Shown here one piece after another: positions 19,458 to 27,976 of a stretch of 64,000 bases of DNA; positions within the stretch are counted from its first letter, which is position 1, and every line of letters begins with the position of its first letter. The notes beneath the pieces were generated by a model. That model did no database searches, had not been told where the DNA came from, and saw only the letters and a program-made list of their open reading frames with translations. The position numbers and the translations under genes were made by a program. The DNA lies in assembly GCA_002366795.1 (NCBI GenBank), contig DFBX01000092.1:1-64000 (forward strand), in the 5' to 3' direction. Origin of the DNA: Rhodobacteraceae bacterium UBA3069. GTDB taxonomy: Bacteria; Pseudomonadota; Alphaproteobacteria; Rhodobacterales; Rhodobacteraceae.

Positions 19458-20060
19458 CTACCACAGGGTTTTGGCGGCGCGGGCGGCCCATGCGGCGTCA
19501 TAATCTGCGCCGCCCTCCTCTCCACTCGAGGCTTCGGCCAGCATCGCGCCCATCTTGGGCAGGTCCGCGCTGTCGTCGCGCGCCCACAGGTCCGCCCGAA
19601 TCTGGGCGCGGGCGCATTGCGGGTAAATTTCGGTGATGCAAATGACGATCACGGTGGCTGGCTGTTTGCCATCCCGGTCGAACCTGGCGCGTAGGACGGA
19701 ATCCGCCGTCAGCCGTGCCTGCCCGTTCACCCGCAAAACCGTGTTCGATCTCGGCACCATGAACATCAACGCCACGCGCCCGTCCGTCACGATATTGCGC
19801 AGGGAATCCAGCCGGTTATTGCCGCGCCAGTCGGGCATCAAAAGGGTATGCGCGTCCAGTTCGTCAACCACGGGGCCATCGTCGCCGCGCGGGCTGCCGT
19901 CGGTGCCATCCGGCCCCACGGTGGACAGGATGCAATAGCGCGAGGCCGCAATCCATTTGCGCGTCAGTGGTGTCAGCCTTGTCACGACCTTGCGCAGAGA
20001 TGCCGCGCCGGGCTGATTATACAGCGCCTCAAGGGCGGTGATATCCTTAATGAACTCCAT
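19458..20060 (-). CDS. Pyridoxamine 5'-phosphate oxidase-like FMN flavoprotein
   Basis: A 200-residue protein of the PPOX split-barrel type: SRYCILSTVGPDGTDGSPRGD, LLMPDWRGNNRLDSLRNI and VALMFMVPRSNTVLRVNG are the FMN-binding strands, of the MSMEG_1061-like subgroup. The substrate is unknown; such proteins often reduce small electrophiles or use F420/FMN. Its start overlaps the end of plsC by 14 bases, so it is the last gene of the ftsE-ftsX-plsC operon. Confidence 0.82.
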   Translation of the reverse strand: MEFIKDITALEALYNQPGAASLRKVVTRLTPLTRKWIAASRYCILSTVGPDGTDGSPRGDDGPVVDELDAHTLLMPDWRGNNRLDSLRNIVTDGRVALMFMVPRSNTVLRVNGQARLTADSVLRARFDRDGKQPATVIVICITEIYPQCARAQIRADLWARDDSADLPKMGAMLAEASSGEEGGADYDAAWAARAAKTLW

Positions 20061-20778
20061 CCGGACCGATTCCCGCCTCTGCCATCAACCTGTCCGAGGC
20101 CGCCTCGACCTCGCGCTCAATCCGCGTCATGAATTCTGAGCGCGACAGGCCTGCCTCGATCTTGGGCAGGAATTCGACCACGGCCAACCCCGGTTTGCGC
20201 AAGATACCCTTGCGCGGCCAGAACAACCCCACATTGGTTGCGGCAGGAACACAGCCATGGCCCGTCTGCTCGTACAGGGCCGCCGTGCCGACCTTGTAAG
20301 GCACCTTGGCCCCCGGTGCGACCCGGGTGCCTTGGGAATAGATGATCAGCTGTCCGGGCTTTTGGCGCCCGGATTCGACATCGGCCGCCATCTTTTTGAT
20401 CGCCGTGCCACGTTGCCCGCGATTGACCGGCACGCAACCGATGCGCCAGGCGTAGATGCCGATGACCGGCGTCCAAAGCAGTTCGCGCTTCATGATGAAT
20501 TTTCCAGCCGGAACGGATTTGAAGATCATAAGGATATCAAGGAAAGACTGGTGCTTGGCCGCGATCATCACATCGTCCTGGGGCGGGGTGCCGCGCACCT
20601 CGGTGCGGATGCCGACCATCCAGCGGGCCGTCCACAACACCCAGTGACAATAGGTTTTGCAGGCGGCGAAAGCCCCCTTGCTGCTGACCAGCGCCCACGG
20701 GGCAAACAGGATGCCAAGCACGGCCATGGCAACATAAATCTGGATCACGAAAACCAGCGAGCGCAGCCATTGGATCAT
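20047..20778 (-). CDS. plsC: 1-acyl-sn-glycerol-3-phosphate acyltransferase
   Basis: A 243-residue membrane-associated acyltransferase with an N-terminal hydrophobic helix, the catalytic HX4D motif in AAKHQSFLDIL, the PVNRGQRG block and SQGTRVAPG. The usual EGTR motif reads QGTR here, as I recall from some other alphaproteobacterial copies. It acylates lysophosphatidic acid to phosphatidic acid at the inner membrane. Its start codon shares a base with the ftsX stop (TGATG). Confidence 0.9.
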   Translation of the reverse strand: MIQWLRSLVFVIQIYVAMAVLGILFAPWALVSSKGAFAACKTYCHWVLWTARWMVGIRTEVRGTPPQDDVMIAAKHQSFLDILMIFKSVPAGKFIMKRELLWTPVIGIYAWRIGCVPVNRGQRGTAIKKMAADVESGRQKPGQLIIYSQGTRVAPGAKVPYKVGTAALYEQTGHGCVPAATNVGLFWPRKGILRKPGLAVVEFLPKIEAGLSRSEFMTRIEREVEAASDRLMAEAGIGPDGVH

Positions 20779-21683
20779 CAGGTGAGTTCCCCAAGAGTTT
20801 TCCGGGCCGCGGCCCGTGTCGCAAGAAAGGCAACCGCGCCGCCCGCAAGCGGGATGAACAGCGGCAGCAACCAGTGCCAGCTGCGAAATCCAAGCCCGGT
20901 CAGAAAACCGCCCTGTTCCTGCGCGGCAGGCAGCAACAACACGACAGCCATGCCCAAAACGGTGCCGATCGCCGCGCCGCTTAGCGCGCGCAAGGTAAAG
21001 CGCCGCATGAAGGCCTGCGCGATATAGCTGTCACAAGCGCCGACCAGCCGCAACACGGCAATCACCTGTGCATTGGCGGAAAGGGCGGCCTGCGCGGCCA
21101 GTGTGATCATCGCCGCCATGGTGACGCCGATCAGCCCGATGGACAGCCAGCCCAGCATCCGCAACCGCGAGGCCGCCTTGACCAGCGGCCGCCGCCAGCG
21201 TGTGTGATCATCCAGCACCGCGCCGGGCACCTCCGCGGACAGGCGCAGGCGCAGGCCGGCGGCGTCATATCCGTCGCCCGCCTCGATCACCTCGATCAGT
21301 TGCGGGATCGGAAGGGTGTCCAGCGGCAGGTCCGGCCCGAACCAGGGCGCCAGCAGATCGGCCTGTTCATCTGCCGTCAGGGCGCGGGCGGATTTGACGC
21401 CGGGGGTGGTTTCCAGCAGGCGCAGCGCCGCCTCGGTCTGCGCCGCAACCTGTTCGGCGGGCGCCGAGATACGGATGGTCGAGGACCGTGCCAATTCATC
21501 GCCCCAACGCGCGGCCAGCCGCCCCGTCGCCAGCGACAGCGCCAAAGCGAACACGCATAAGAACGCCATCGCCCCAGCGCTGAACTGCGTCAGCCGTGCG
21601 GTAAACCCGGTAGGCGGCACGATCCGGTCTGCCTGCGCATCGCCGGTCAGGAATTCTACGATGCGGGTTGGGTCCAGCTTCAC
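20778..21683 (-). CDS. ftsX: Cell-division protein FtsX (ABC permease-like)
   Basis: A 301-residue protein with an N-terminal helix (residues about 32-52), a periplasmic domain of some 120 residues and three C-terminal helices, the FtsX topology. It starts with GTG at 21683, overlapping the ftsE stop by four bases (GTGA). FtsEX couples ATP hydrolysis at the divisome to control of periplasmic peptidoglycan hydrolases. The partner hydrolase or activator is not visible in this window. FtsX is poorly conserved in sequence; the call leans on topology and the adjacent ftsE. Confidence 0.88.
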   Translation of the reverse strand: MKLDPTRIVEFLTGDAQADRIVPPTGFTARLTQFSAGAMAFLCVFALALSLATGRLAARWGDELARSSTIRISAPAEQVAAQTEAALRLLETTPGVKSARALTADEQADLLAPWFGPDLPLDTLPIPQLIEVIEAGDGYDAAGLRLRLSAEVPGAVLDDHTRWRRPLVKAASRLRMLGWLSIGLIGVTMAAMITLAAQAALSANAQVIAVLRLVGACDSYIAQAFMRRFTLRALSGAAIGTVLGMAVVLLLPAAQEQGGFLTGLGFRSWHWLLPLFIPLAGGAVAFLATRAAARKTLGELT

Positions 21684-22357
21684 AGGTCCGCCCCCGCCAG
21701 TTGCAGCCGCCGGTTCGAAATACGCAGCACCCGTGCCTGCACCTGGCTTTTGGCGGCGCGGATCAGGTTCAGGTCGTGGGTGGCGATCATGATGGTCTTG
21801 CCCATGCGGTTCAACTCGACCAGCAATTGCAGCAGGCGCTGCGACATTTCCCAGTCGATATTGCCGGTGGGTTCATCCGCCAACACGATATCGGGCGACA
21901 TGATGACGGCGCGTGCCAGTGCCGCGCGCTGCCGCTCTCCGCCCGACAGTTCCGGCGGGCGGGCATCGGCCCGTGACCGCAGGCCAACCCAATTCAGCAA
22001 TTCGTTCAGGTTGGAGTTTTCCGAAAGTAGGTCGCGCCCCGACACGGTCAGCGGCAGCGCCACGTTGTCGGCCAGCGGCAGGTGGTCCAGGAATTGCACA
22101 TCCTGATGCACGACCCCGACCCGGCGGCGCATCATCGCCACGTCATCGCGCGTCATGGCGCGCACATCGGCCCCGAACAGGCGCACATGGCCCGCCGTCG
22201 GCATCAGCGCCCCGTAGCATAATTTCAGAAAAGTGGTCTTGCCCGCGCCCGACGGGCCGGTCAGGAAATGGAACGATCCGGGCTGCAGCTTGAAGGAGAT
22301 ATCGCTCAGCAGCTCCCCCCCGCCATAGCTCATCGCCACGTTTTCCAGTTCGATCAA
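21680..22357 (-). CDS. ftsE: Cell-division ATP-binding protein FtsE
   Basis: An ABC ATPase with Walker A GPSGAGKTT, Q-loop VHQDVQFLDHLPL, signature LSGGERQRAALAR, Walker B IVLADEPT and the switch histidine in IATHDLNL. The family start (M)IELENVAMSYGGG corresponds to a TTG at 22357, preceded by GGGGGTGCGCC; a GTG at 22384 would add nine residues with no family match. With TTG the product is 225 residues, the normal length. It is the first gene of ftsE-ftsX-plsC-PPOX and is divergent from the zinc-ribbon gene. Confidence 0.92.
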   Translation of the reverse strand: MIELENVAMSYGGGELLSDISFKLQPGSFHFLTGPSGAGKTTFLKLCYGALMPTAGHVRLFGADVRAMTRDDVAMMRRRVGVVHQDVQFLDHLPLADNVALPLTVSGRDLLSENSNLNELLNWVGLRSRADARPPELSGGERQRAALARAVIMSPDIVLADEPTGNIDWEMSQRLLQLLVELNRMGKTIMIATHDLNLIRAAKSQVQARVLRISNRRLQLAGADL

Positions 22358-22506
22358 GGCGCACCCCCATGGTATATTGGCCACTTCTGCCCCAGCACGC
22401 GCCGCGATGCAATCCGCTGGCTTTGCACTTTTCCATCAAGCGTTTACAACATATGCTAAGAAACAATAAGGGTTTAGGCCCTGAAATCGGGGTGTGAGGA
22501 AGCATA

Positions 22507-23679
22507 ATGCGGCTGGTATGCACGAATTGTGGTGCGCAATACGAAGTACCGGATGACGTGATCCCGCAAGGCGGGCGCGATGTGCAATGTTCCAGTTGCG
22601 GGCATACATGGTTCCAGCCGCACCCCGACAATGACGCCGGTCTGGCCGAGGAACTGGACGAGGGGCTGGACCAGCCCGCCTATTCCGACGAGCCGGAACC
22701 GCAGCCCGAACCGGAATTCGAAGCAGAGGCCGGCGAAGCCCCTGAAACCGCGCCGGATGACGGCAAAGCGGAAGAATACGGCGAAGACGCCGAATTCGCG
22801 CCTGAACCGGGACAATCCTTCGAGCCTGAACCAGAACCTCAGCCGCAGGATACTCCGTCCGAGGGGCATACCCCCGATGACGAGGGGCTGGATGCCTATG
22901 CCGGCGAATGGGATGACGAGGCAGAGCCCGGTTATGAAGAACCGGCCTATGAAGAGGATTACGCGGAACCCGAAGAAGAGGCCGCCGTGGCCGCCGCGCC
23001 GATGCGCCGCCAGTTGGACCCGTCGATTTCCGATCTGTTGCGCGAAGAGGCCAAGCGCGAGGCCAAGGCCCGCGCCGCCGAATCCTCTCATGCACTGGAA
23101 CATCAGCCCGAACTGGGCTTGACGGAACCCGAAGACGAGGCCAGCCGCCGCGCCCGTGAAAGCCGCGCTCGCATGGCCCGTCTGCGTGGCGAGGAACAGC
23201 CAGATACCACCGCACAGCCTAACCGTGCCGCCGTCGCCGCCGCTGCAACAGGGGCCGTTCCGGGCCGGTCGCGCCGCGACATGCTGCCCGACATAGAAGA
23301 AATAAACTCCACCCTGCGCTCCGCCTCTGACCGGCGCCCGGCAGAGGCGGACGATCATGACACCCCCGGCAAACCGGCCAGCACGCGCGGCGCGCGTCGG
23401 CGCGGCCGCAACAGCGGACGGCGGGCCTTTGCCTTTATCCTGTTGGTCTTTGCCTTCCTGCTATGCCTTTACGTGTTTGCGCCCCAGATCGCGCGCACAG
23501 TGCCTGCCCTGTCGGACATCATGTCCAACTACGTTGCCGCGGTGAACAAGCTGCGCATCTGGCTGGACGGTCAGGTCCAGCAGTTGATGATCTGGCTGGA
23601 TGGCAAAGCGGCGGAAAGCGCGGGCACGACAGCGCCCGCCGCATCCGGGGCCGCGACCGACGCCACATCGGGCAACTGA
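22507..23679 (+). CDS. MJ0042-type zinc-ribbon membrane protein
   Basis: A 390-residue protein with an N-terminal zinc ribbon (Cys 5, 8, 28 and 31 in MRLVCTNC and VQCSSCG), a long acidic Pro/Glu-rich segment (about 40-160), a charged middle part, a single membrane helix near 307-326 (AFAFILLVFAFLLCLYVFAP) and a short Ala/Thr-rich tail. The zinc-finger/TM architecture is common in alpha- and deltaproteobacteria, but its role is unknown. GTGAGGAAG precedes the start. Divergence from ftsEX is suggestive but not proof of an envelope role. Confidence 0.82.
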   Translation: MRLVCTNCGAQYEVPDDVIPQGGRDVQCSSCGHTWFQPHPDNDAGLAEELDEGLDQPAYSDEPEPQPEPEFEAEAGEAPETAPDDGKAEEYGEDAEFAPEPGQSFEPEPEPQPQDTPSEGHTPDDEGLDAYAGEWDDEAEPGYEEPAYEEDYAEPEEEAAVAAAPMRRQLDPSISDLLREEAKREAKARAAESSHALEHQPELGLTEPEDEASRRARESRARMARLRGEEQPDTTAQPNRAAVAAAATGAVPGRSRRDMLPDIEEINSTLRSASDRRPAEADDHDTPGKPASTRGARRRGRNSGRRAFAFILLVFAFLLCLYVFAPQIARTVPALSDIMSNYVAAVNKLRIWLDGQVQQLMIWLDGKAAESAGTTAPAASGAATDATSGN

Positions 23680-23720
23680 CCCCGTACTGATTCAAGGCTG
23701 ATCGTAATAGTCCCGCTTTT

Positions 23721-26387
23721 TCAGAACCGCTCGTAAAGGCGGCGCAGATAGTCCAGTTCCCATTCCGGGCGCTCGCGCTGGAAGGACCGGCGGCGGATTT
23801 CATCCAACAGGTCTTGCGCGCGGCGGCTGTCTTCGTCGGGCACTTGGGTATCCGCATCGCCGCCAATCGCACCCTGACTGCCCTGACGGCGGCCAAGCGG
23901 GTCGCGTTGTCCCGCACCGGGTTGGCCCGCCTGCTGGTTCTGGCCCTGCCCTTCCTGCTGCCGCCCCCCGGCTTCGGCCATGGCTTCGCCAAGGTTGCGC
24001 AGCCCATCGCGCAGAGCATCCATTGCCTCGGCCTGGCGGTCGATCGCTTCGGCCAGATCGTCCTTCCGCAGGGCATCCTCGGCCTCGCCCATGGCGCGGC
24101 CCGCACGGTCCAGCGCGTCACGCGCATCGCGCCCGGCCTCGCTGCCGGTGCCGGGCAGGTTGCCCTGCTGACGCTGCAATTCTTGTTGCAACTGGCGCTG
24201 GCGATCTGCCAGGTTGCCTCGCAGGTCGCCTTCGCCCTGACCTTGGCCCTGCCCTTCGGCAAATTCCTGTCCCTTCTGACCCTGCTCACCTTGCTGACCC
24301 GGTTGACCGCCGGGTTGCTGCCCTTGGCCCGGCTGCCCCTGACCTTGCTGGCCTCGCTGACCGGGCATCTGCTGGCCCTGTTGGCCTTGTTGCCCCTCCT
24401 GCTGCCCCTGTTGCTGACCTTGCTGCTCACCCTGCTGGTCGCGCGGCGGGTTGAACCGTTCCTGCAAGTCGCGGAATGCCTCGTCGGACAATTCCTGCTG
24501 GTCACGCAGGGTTTCGGACAGGCCCTCCATGGCCTGCTCGCCGGGGCTTTGTGGACCACCGCCCTGCCCTCGGGCGATGCGCAGGTTTTCCATCAATTCC
24601 TGCAATTCGCGCAGGGCTTCCTGCGCCTCGGCCATGCGGCCCTGTTCCATCAACTCCTGGATACGGTCCATCATGGCCTGCAGATCGCCCTGATTCATCT
24701 GCATCGTGTTGTCACCCATGGCCATGTCTTCGTTGGCCTCGGCGTCGCGTTGCTGTTCCTGCGCCAGCATCCGCATGTAATCGTTGGTCGCGTCGCGAAG
24801 CTCCTGCATCAGGCGGGCGATTTCCTCTTTCGAGGCACCGTTCTTCATCGCCTCTTGCAGACGTTCCTGCGCCTCGGCCATGCGCTGGCGGGCATCGTCC
24901 AGATCGCCCTCTTCGATTTCCATGGCAAGGGACCAAAGGGCATCGGCAAGGGTGTCGCGCGCCTCGGTCGTCAGGCCAGCGGTGCTGTCACGCTCCAGCC
25001 CGGTGATGATGGCGCGCAGTTGCAGGTAGCGGCTGGATTTGCGGAACAATTCCTCTTCGGGGCGGTGCGCGATGGTGCGCAGCAGTTGCGCCACGCGGGG
25101 CGCGTTTTCACGGTTCCACAGCAGGTCCCGGCGCTGTTCGATCAAAGCGCCCGCGACGGGGTCAAAGAAACGGCGCGCGGGCAGCGGGATATGCGCCACT
25201 TCGCCCGCGCCCTCCTGCTCCAACGCGTCCACGGGCAAAAGCGTGACCGTCACCGGCAGGTTGGCCCAAGGGTGTCGCGAAAAATTATCTACCAGAGCCT
25301 CGGTGAAATCGGCGCGGTTGCCGGTGATGGGCAGCGGCAGGGGCAATTCGATCTGCGGTCGCGGCTCAGGGGGGATTGCAAGGCCATAGCGGCGATCAAC
25401 CCCGTCCAGATCCAGTGCGATCAGTACCCGCCCGCCCGTCACGCCGTAATCGTCCATAGCCGCGAATGGCAGCGACATCTGCCCGTCGGCACTTACCTCG
25501 GCGGGGCCGGAAACAAAGGCTTCGGGGGCGGCATCGGCCAGCACGTTCAACTGCCACGCCCAGCCTCCGGGTCCGATGATGGATACCTCGCCACCGCGCA
25601 CGACGGTGAATTCCTGCATCGGTTCGGTCGCGGGGGGCAAATCGCCAATCCGTCCCGACACGGTTTCATTGATGGAAAGGGCATTGGACGGGCTGTAAAG
25701 GCGCAGGGTGATCTGGCTGCCCTCGGGCACCTTGACCGGCGCGTCCGCGTCCAGATCGGCCATGTATAGAACAGGCAGTCCGGTGTAATCGGGCGGGGCG
25801 ATCCAGCCTTCCCAAGTGGGGCCACTGGCCATGTCAGTGCCGCTAGGCGCCATCCCTGTGATAGAGCCGACACGGCTGAAAGAGCCGAACAAAAACGCCA
25901 CGCAAAGCGCGACCAAGGCAACGTAGCGAAGCGCGAACGGGTCAAGCCCCGAGACACGCAGATCGGGCGGCGGCGCCTGTGCCTTGGCGGCGCGTTCCGA
26001 CATGCGGCGCTGATGCGCGGCCCAGACGGCACGCGAGGCCGCATCGCCCGCGCCAATCGCCTGCGCATCCATCGCTGCCGCAATCGGTCGCCCCGGCATT
26101 GCACCGTCCAACCGCGTCAGCGCCTCGGATCGCGAAGGCCAGCGGAACAGGCGCAACCCGCGCCATGCCAGCCACAAGGCACCAAGCGTGACCACAACAG
26201 TGACGGCCCAGACGGTTTCAACGGCAAACTCATCCTGAAGACCCAGCAAAAGGGCGGCGGCCACGGCAATGGCAAGGGTCCAAAGCGGCCAGAAGGCACG
26301 CACAACGCGTTCACCCGCCAACCCTGCGCGGGTCAACGCAAGTGGCAGTCGCAGTCGTTTCTCAAGCTCGGTCCGCTGGTTCGCCAT
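23721..26387 (-). CDS. TIGR02302 / DUF4175 family large membrane protein
   Basis: An 888-residue protein with two N-terminal membrane helices (PLWTLAIAVAAALLLGLQ and TVWAVTVVVTLGALWLAW), a third near 155-175, a large periplasmic beta-rich part, long helical stretches rich in Met/Gln/Glu (about 550-640), and a Gln/Gly-rich low-complexity block (about 645-720) before a conserved C-terminus (RERPEWELDYLRRLYERF). This matches TIGR02302, restricted to alphaproteobacteria and of unknown function. The start ATG is at 26387. It lies 36 bases downstream of lysA on the same strand. The Gln/Gly block produces a long false plus-strand frame. Confidence 0.88.
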   Translation of the reverse strand: MANQRTELEKRLRLPLALTRAGLAGERVVRAFWPLWTLAIAVAAALLLGLQDEFAVETVWAVTVVVTLGALWLAWRGLRLFRWPSRSEALTRLDGAMPGRPIAAAMDAQAIGAGDAASRAVWAAHQRRMSERAAKAQAPPPDLRVSGLDPFALRYVALVALCVAFLFGSFSRVGSITGMAPSGTDMASGPTWEGWIAPPDYTGLPVLYMADLDADAPVKVPEGSQITLRLYSPSNALSINETVSGRIGDLPPATEPMQEFTVVRGGEVSIIGPGGWAWQLNVLADAAPEAFVSGPAEVSADGQMSLPFAAMDDYGVTGGRVLIALDLDGVDRRYGLAIPPEPRPQIELPLPLPITGNRADFTEALVDNFSRHPWANLPVTVTLLPVDALEQEGAGEVAHIPLPARRFFDPVAGALIEQRRDLLWNRENAPRVAQLLRTIAHRPEEELFRKSSRYLQLRAIITGLERDSTAGLTTEARDTLADALWSLAMEIEEGDLDDARQRMAEAQERLQEAMKNGASKEEIARLMQELRDATNDYMRMLAQEQQRDAEANEDMAMGDNTMQMNQGDLQAMMDRIQELMEQGRMAEAQEALRELQELMENLRIARGQGGGPQSPGEQAMEGLSETLRDQQELSDEAFRDLQERFNPPRDQQGEQQGQQQGQQEGQQGQQGQQMPGQRGQQGQGQPGQGQQPGGQPGQQGEQGQKGQEFAEGQGQGQGEGDLRGNLADRQRQLQQELQRQQGNLPGTGSEAGRDARDALDRAGRAMGEAEDALRKDDLAEAIDRQAEAMDALRDGLRNLGEAMAEAGGRQQEGQGQNQQAGQPGAGQRDPLGRRQGSQGAIGGDADTQVPDEDSRRAQDLLDEIRRRSFQRERPEWELDYLRRLYERF

Positions 26388-26423
26388 AGCTCCGTCCGAA
26401 GGGGGCGCGGCGCGAAGATCGCA

Positions 26424-27689
26424 TCACACCCATTCAGGAATGGTATCGCGGTTTATCATTTCGTCAAAGGACGGACGTGGGCGAATGACAGCAAATTGAT
26501 CCCCGTCCACCAGAACCTCAGGGATGAGGGGGCGGGAATTGTATTCGCTGGCCATCACCGCGCCATAGGCACCCGCGGACCGGAAGGCGACCAGATCACC
26601 CGCTTCAAGCGGCGGCATCAGGCGCTGCTTGGCAAAGGTGTCACCGGATTCGCAGACCGGGCCGACTATATCATAGGGCTGTTCCTCGGTCCCCGGCGCA
26701 GGCTCTTTCAACGGGACGATGTCGTGATGCGCCTCGTACATGGCGGGGCGGATCAGGTCGTTCATCGCCGCGTCGATGATCAGGAAATCGCGGCCCTCGC
26801 CGGATTTCACAAAGATCACCTCGCTGACCAAGATGCCCGAATTGCCCGCAATCAGGCGGCCCGGCTCAATCTCGACCTCGCAGCCCAGATGGCCGACTTC
26901 CTCGCGGATGACCTGCCCCCAGTCCAGCGGTAGCGGCGGCGCCTCGTTCGAGCGCACATAGGGAATGCCAAGCCCGCCGCCCAGATCCAGCCGCGTGATG
27001 TCATGCCCGTCAGCGCGCAGGGTTTCCGTCAGTTCGGCCACCTTGCGATAGGCCAGGCGGAACGGCTCCAGATCGGTCAGCTGGCTGCCGATATGCATAT
27101 CGATGCCAACGATTTTCAGCCCCTTCAGGCTAGCCGCATGGGCATAAACCTCGCGCGCACGGGAAATCGGGATGCCGAACTTGTTCTCGCTTTTGCCGGT
27201 GGCGATCTTGGCGTGGGTTTTGGCATCGACATCGGGGTTCACGCGAATGGTGACCGGGGCGACCACGCCCATGGACAGCGCGACCTGGTTCAGCACTTCC
27301 ATCTCTGGCTCGGACTCCAGGTTGAACTGGCGAATGCCGCCCTCCAGCGCTGCGCGCATCTCCTCCCACGTCTTGCCGACGCCGGAAAACACGATCCGCT
27401 CGCCCGGCACGCCGGCGGCCTTGGCCCGCGCGTATTCCCCGCCAGACACCACATCCATGCCTGCGCCCTCCTTGGCGAGGATGGTCAGTAGCGCCTGATT
27501 GCTGGCCGCTTTCATCGCGTAGCACACGACGTGATCCATGCCGCTCAGCGCCTCCTGGAACAGGCGGAAATGGCGCGTTAGCGTGGCGCGGGAATAAAGG
27601 TAGAAAGGCGTGCCGACCTGCGCGGCAATTTCGGCCACGGGCACATCCTCGGCAAAAAGCTGCCCGTCACGATAAAGAAAATGGTCCAT
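26424..27689 (-). CDS. lysA: Diaminopimelate decarboxylase
   Basis: A 421-residue fold-type III PLP enzyme. The Schiff-base lysine is Lys 60 in CYAMKAASN, HIGSQL and GGGLGIPY bind the phosphate, and the C-terminal barrel has GPVCESGDTF with the catalytic cysteine and FRSAGAYGAVMAS. It converts meso-diaminopimelate to lysine. It is preceded on the same strand by a 37-residue lipoprotein gene and argH, as in other Rhodobacterales, so argH-lipoprotein-lysA probably form an operon linking arginine and lysine synthesis. Confidence 0.97.
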   Translation of the reverse strand: MDHFLYRDGQLFAEDVPVAEIAAQVGTPFYLYSRATLTRHFRLFQEALSGMDHVVCYAMKAASNQALLTILAKEGAGMDVVSGGEYARAKAAGVPGERIVFSGVGKTWEEMRAALEGGIRQFNLESEPEMEVLNQVALSMGVVAPVTIRVNPDVDAKTHAKIATGKSENKFGIPISRAREVYAHAASLKGLKIVGIDMHIGSQLTDLEPFRLAYRKVAELTETLRADGHDITRLDLGGGLGIPYVRSNEAPPLPLDWGQVIREEVGHLGCEVEIEPGRLIAGNSGILVSEVIFVKSGEGRDFLIIDAAMNDLIRPAMYEAHHDIVPLKEPAPGTEEQPYDIVGPVCESGDTFAKQRLMPPLEAGDLVAFRSAGAYGAVMASEYNSRPLIPEVLVDGDQFAVIRPRPSFDEMINRDTIPEWV

Positions 27690-27745
27690 TGCGCGTCCCT
27701 TTCAGTGCTTGGTCGCGCTCTTACCATGACGGGGCCGCGAATCAA

Positions 27746-27775
27746 CGCCCCGCCCTTCATTGTTCTGAAAATACC
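27746..27775. repeat. Copy 1 of a 30-base intergenic repeat
   Basis: This sequence (CGCCCCGCCCTTCATTGTTC followed by TGAAAATACC) recurs at 52313-52342 with 27 of 30 bases identical. Here it lies between lysA and the small lipoprotein gene. The core CCTTCATTGTTCYGAAAATACC may belong to a dispersed intergenic element of this genome. Confidence 0.5.
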
Positions 27776-27797
27776 CTTGGCCCGTTGCGGCCCGCCC

Positions 27798-27911
27798 CTA
27801 GCCTGTGACCTTTGGTGCCGGGTTGTCGGTCTGGCCCGGCGGCACAGGCTCGCCATCGGCACCGCAAGCAGCCAGCAGCGCGGCAAGGATCAGGGGTGCT
27901 ATGATGCGCAT
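27798..27911 (-). CDS. Short lipoprotein (37 residues) between argH and lysA
   Basis: The frame starts MRIIAPLILAALLAAC, a complete lipoprotein signal with the lipidated Cys at residue 16 (LAAC lipobox), followed by a short Gly/Pro/Asp tail of about 20 residues and a TAG stop. Tiny lipoproteins at this position between argH and lysA are common in Rhodobacterales, comparable to the LptM (YifL) type lipoprotein next to lysA in enterobacteria. A link to LptD assembly is therefore possible but unproven here. Confidence 0.75.
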   Translation of the reverse strand: MRIIAPLILAALLAACGADGEPVPPGQTDNPAPKVTG

Positions 27912-27976
27912 AGCGGGCCTCCTATCGGGCAGGAAGGTGGGTTACAAACCCACCCTACGCCGGTTTCACCCAAGGC

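Noticed and set aside
24240..24460. Apparent tandem DNA repeats
   Set aside because: They encode the Gln/Gly-rich segment of an intact gene; no array, mobile element or CRISPR structure.
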